A stretch of 7,335 nt of DNA. Origin: Bacillota bacterium. GTDB lineage: Bacteria; Bacillota; Clostridia; Acetivibrionales; DSM-1351. The stretch spans positions 1 through 7,335 of the forward strand of contig JAEZFR010000163.1 in NCBI GenBank assembly GCA_023417285.1. Reading direction: 5' to 3'. Below are positions 5,017 through 7,335 of this stretch, one piece after another (position 1 is the first letter of the stretch; each line of letters opens with the position of its first letter). The notes below the pieces were generated by a model. It was not told the DNA's origin. It worked only from the letters and a program-made list of their open reading frames with translations, and did not search any database. A program made the translations under genes and the position numbers.

Positions 5017-5967
5017 ATGGACGAACTAATAAAAATCAGAGATATGTCGTCAAAGTATAACATATCTGCCCGCACATTACGTTACTATGAGGATATGGGG
5101 TTAATAACCAGTACCAGAAGCAACGATTACGCATACAGGTTGTATGATGAAATTGCTGTTAAAAGATTGGAACAAATCCTAATATTACGTAAGCTAAATA
5201 TCAGTATCAAGGATATTCAGAGTATATTTAATACATCTGGCTCAGAAGCCGTTTTGGAGGTGCTGGGCAAAAAAGTAAATGATATTGATGGAGAAGTTGC
5301 TCTGTTGCATGAATTGAAGGAGATTGTTTTGGAGTTTATTCGTCAGATAGAGCAGGCGGATTTTCGAAACGACTCTGATGTAAACAAGCTATACCAAAAG
5401 GCGAAAGAGATTGAAGGTCAGCTTACTAATGTCTCATACAGCGGGAACCCATCAAATAGGAATCGCCTATTTGAAGTAGCTGAAAAGATGAAAAAAGCTC
5501 CTGAGGTCAGAATTATTCAAATTAATCCTTTCAGGGCATTTTCTTCAGGACTGGATACCATAGACAACGTTATGGGTACTTTTCAACAATGGCAAGAAGA
5601 ACACAATCATTTAGTAAAAAAACTAATATATGGTGCACCCGATTTTCTTTGGTTTGAGGAGGATATGAGTGCGGAATGGATTTGGGCTGTTGAGGATTGG
5701 GTAAATGAAGCAGATGTAGAGCCTTATGAAATCATAGAGTTTACAGGTGGGCTTTATGCAGCTGCTATGTCTGTGAATGGAGATGACGATATAAACGGCA
5801 GGGTATATGAGGGTATAAAAAATTGGATAGAAACTAGCAATTTTTTAATTGACGAGAGACCTGGCCGTCGGACACTCTGCCATATGGTAAATCCAACCGA
5901 CGAGATTAAGGCTGCACTTGGATACCATCAGCTTGACATATATGTTCCAATAAAGGTACGTGAGTAA
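5017..5967 (+). CDS. MerR-family transcriptional regulator with GyrI-like effector domain
   Basis: A 316-residue DNA-binding regulator. A textbook AAGGAGG (5004-5010) sits 6 nt before ATG 5017. Residues 5-72 are the MerR winged-helix region: helix-turn-helix with SARTLRYYEDMGLI (17-30), the wing containing YRLYDE, and the ILRKLNISIKDIQSIF helix (about 56-71). A helical dimerisation linker (about 75-135) follows. From about 164 to the end lies a GyrI-like/AraC effector-binding domain (PFRAFSSG, then IYGAPDFLWFE, GGLYAAAMSV, RRTLCHM and QLDIYVPIK). In the BmrR/multidrug-binding kind of regulator this domain binds small lipophilic or cationic ligands; the ligand here is unknown. No transporter or resistance gene follows before the terminator at 6034, so the only visible target is its own 19-bp-spacer promoter. 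Other targets may lie elsewhere. Confidence 0.93.
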   Translation: MDELIKIRDMSSKYNISARTLRYYEDMGLITSTRSNDYAYRLYDEIAVKRLEQILILRKLNISIKDIQSIFNTSGSEAVLEVLGKKVNDIDGEVALLHELKEIVLEFIRQIEQADFRNDSDVNKLYQKAKEIEGQLTNVSYSGNPSNRNRLFEVAEKMKKAPEVRIIQINPFRAFSSGLDTIDNVMGTFQQWQEEHNHLVKKLIYGAPDFLWFEEDMSAEWIWAVEDWVNEADVEPYEIIEFTGGLYAAAMSVNGDDDINGRVYEGIKNWIETSNFLIDERPGRRTLCHMVNPTDEIKAALGYHQLDIYVPIKVRE

Positions 5968-6033
5968 ATAAGCATAATAAACAAAAGACGATGTTCCTGT
6001 TAAAGAAGTACATAGTTATTACTTTCTACACTT

Positions 6034-6061
6034 ATCTCCTATTTTGATAGGAGATTTTTTT
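6034..6061 (+). terminator. Strong rho-independent terminator after the MerR gene
   Basis: ATCTCCTAT (6034-6042) and ATAGGAGAT (6047-6055) form a perfect 9-bp stem with a TTTG loop, and the T-run continues to 6061. It lies 66 nt after the MerR stop. The CTCCTA/TAGGAG core is identical to that of the terminator at 3234-3259. Confidence 0.9.
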
Positions 6062-6126
6062 CCTTAATTTTTTGTAAGAAATGCTTACATATAATTCCGA
6101 TAGAGATTTTGTAACATTATTATAAG

Positions 6127-6155
6127 TTGGTAATTATATACTGTTCTTGTATAAT
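6127..6155 (+). promoter_or_regulatory. Promoter, module copy 2
   Basis: TTGGTA (6127-6132), a 17-bp spacer and TATAAT (6150-6155) lie 65 nt after the MerR terminator. The bases after the -10 box (AGTGTTATTAATCA) match copy 1 closely. It should drive the lipoprotein gene at 6288, giving a leader of about 125 nt. Confidence 0.8.
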
Positions 6156-6287
6156 AGTGTTATTAATCATAATAAATGTGTTTCTTTATGAAGAAATAAC
6201 CAACATACGCAAGCTATATTTTTGTTTATTTAAATCAAGGATTTAGTATCTGCTGCTGTTTAGAAATATTAATAAAGTGGAGGCAAT
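6156..6287 (+). promoter_or_regulatory. Long untranslated leader of the 6288 lipoprotein gene
   Basis: About 125 nt separate the predicted transcription start (near 6162) from ATG 6288. The leader contains a weak hairpin TTTCTT (6181-6186) / AAGAAA (6191-6196) and an ATG AAG AAA TAA mini-frame at 6188-6199. I see no known riboswitch consensus and no attenuator with a T-run. The ribosome site GTGGAGG (6277-6283) is good, though only 4 nt from the start. Confidence 0.35.
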
Positions 6288-7259
6288 ATGAAGAAAGTTT
6301 CTATAGTAATAGTGCTTGTTATGTTAATACTTTGCGCTTGTAATCAACAAAGTGATAATGAGCAAGCTACACCTACGAAGGTAATAGAAGCTTCAACATT
6401 AATAACAAGTAATGATGAGGCAGCAAAAAATAATGCAGATGAAAAAAGTAAACCCCATATAGATTCTCAGACCAATAGTTCTACCGAAGAAGAAAATATT
6501 AATTCTGATATGGATAATGACATAAAAAGCGAAATTGAACAACTTTATATGGGATTGAGTGCAAAGATTGATATTAGATATGATGAGATTAGTAACGACA
6601 AAGTTGTAGACTGTTTATTAAAATACCCTACTGACTTAGACCCTGAAAAGTATATTTCACAGTTAACACAAGCAAAAAGTATTTTATCGCGATATGAAGC
6701 TGATAATAATAGTCTTATTGTAGTAACCATCCATTGTCCAAGTTACAAAGGAGATATAATCACTTTAGGAAGAGATAATACTTTATTCATTTTTCATAAT
6801 CTAGATAAATTAAATAATATTGCAAATAACAACAAGCCATATTTGACTATTAATGATGCAAGTAGAACCTTAAATAATTGGCTAAAGCCTTTAGATGCCA
6901 GTTCCAAAATCAAATTCTTAAATTTAAGGATAGTTGGTCAAAATGTATACTATATGTATTCGGCTTCATTGTTTAGAAGGGATTTGTTTTTTGTAAATGC
7001 TGTAGATGGTTCAATAAGCTTACTTTTTGATGGGGAAGAATATGTGCCAGTTAAGTATGCTACTCAAAAACAAATAGATGCAGTACTTTCATTCTTAAAC
7101 TCTCAAAATAACAACTATAAATTAGACAAAGTTAAAGCATTGCTAATTAATAATAAATATGTTGATTTATTGACTAATGAAGTTTACGCTCCATTTTTAT
7201 TGAAGGAGAGTAATGGCAAAGCAATAGCAGAGCCTTATGAGGAATATACGGGAGAGTAA
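6288..7259 (+). CDS. Predicted lipoprotein of unknown function
   Basis: A 323-residue protein. MKK, a hydrophobic core and L15-C16-A17-C18 form a type II lipoprotein signal. Cys at the second lipobox position is unusual but tolerable. After lipidation of C18 a long Ser/Thr/Asn/Asp/Glu-rich tether (about 19-75) leads to an alpha/beta domain of about 245 residues outside the membrane. The stretch around 205-240 (VYYMYSASLFRRDLFFVNA, then VDGSISLLFDGEEYVPV) has the strand / 'V.A.DGSI' pattern seen in PepSY-like folds, but the similarity is too weak to name a domain. No enzyme motif is evident. The gene is preceded by promoter copy 2 and followed 9 nt after its stop by promoter copy 3, with no terminator between, so it is a single-gene unit that may read through. 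Confidence 0.8.
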   Translation: MKKVSIVIVLVMLILCACNQQSDNEQATPTKVIEASTLITSNDEAAKNNADEKSKPHIDSQTNSSTEEENINSDMDNDIKSEIEQLYMGLSAKIDIRYDEISNDKVVDCLLKYPTDLDPEKYISQLTQAKSILSRYEADNNSLIVVTIHCPSYKGDIITLGRDNTLFIFHNLDKLNNIANNNKPYLTINDASRTLNNWLKPLDASSKIKFLNLRIVGQNVYYMYSASLFRRDLFFVNAVDGSISLLFDGEEYVPVKYATQKQIDAVLSFLNSQNNNYKLDKVKALLINNKYVDLLTNEVYAPFLLKESNGKAIAEPYEEYTGE

Positions 7260-7268
7260 AGCAACTTA

Positions 7269-7297
7269 TTGGAAATTAAATACTTATATTGTATAAT
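7269..7297 (+). promoter_or_regulatory. Promoter, module copy 3 (target gene outside window)
   Basis: TTGGAA (7269-7274), a 17-bp spacer and TATAAT (7292-7297). The spacer shares AAATACTTAT with copy 1, and the bases after the -10 (TGTGTTATT) match copy 2. The remaining 38 nt of the window after it hold no gene; the expected target begins beyond 7335. Confidence 0.75.
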
Positions 7298-7335
7298 TGT
7301 GTTATTGGCAACAAATAAGTCAAGCTGATTTTCTA

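Noticed and set aside
6188..6199. ATG AAG AAA TAA mini-frame in the 6288 leader as a leader peptide
   Set aside because: There is no Shine-Dalgarno site in front of it, and three codons in AT-rich DNA are expected by chance.

Overview
This is an AT-rich window whose codon use, strong Shine-Dalgarno sites (AAGGAGG type), short-stem/T-run terminators and gene families all point to a low-GC Firmicute, most likely a member of the Clostridia (Lachnospiraceae/Clostridiaceae-like). The assignment rests on gene style and remembered family patterns, not on a search. Every supported gene is on the + strand. I see no rRNA, tRNA, CRISPR array, transposase or integrase.

Layout. (1) 1-662: the C-terminal end of an S41-family peptidase with a C-terminal membrane anchor, then a wrecked gene (379-662) whose N- and C-terminal ends survive but whose middle is deleted. 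(2) 712-2076: a tight operon of three small envelope proteins, namely a three-helix membrane protein, a lipoprotein with a calcium-loop-like motif, and a single-pass membrane protein with a charged tail. It ends in an ATGA overlap with a 9-codon vestige of a fourth gene. (3) 2104-3259: an intact DUF2262-domain gene bracketed by two diverged copies of an ~83-bp direct repeat. Each repeat still reads as the C-terminus of the same lost protein. A terminator closes the block. (4) 3302-3852: a promoter, a structured leader and a small two-helix membrane protein. (5) 3886-4857: the last ~55 codons of a HAD phosphatase, then an intact nucleoside phosphorylase-like gene. (6) 4956-6061: a MerR regulator with a GyrI-like effector domain, its own 19-bp-spacer promoter and a strong terminator. 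(7) 6127-7259: a promoter, a leader of about 125 nt and a second lipoprotein. (8) 7269-7335: one more promoter, whose gene lies outside the window.

The window reads as an accessory, decaying region: intact small membrane, lipoprotein and regulatory genes interspersed with at least five gene fragments. The most distinctive structural signals are a promoter module used three times (TTGGWA, 17 bp, TATAAT, with conservation extending into the spacer and past the -10 box) and the direct repeat around the DUF2262 gene. I do not see a complete, recognisable new multi-gene system. Joint roles for the genes are inference only.
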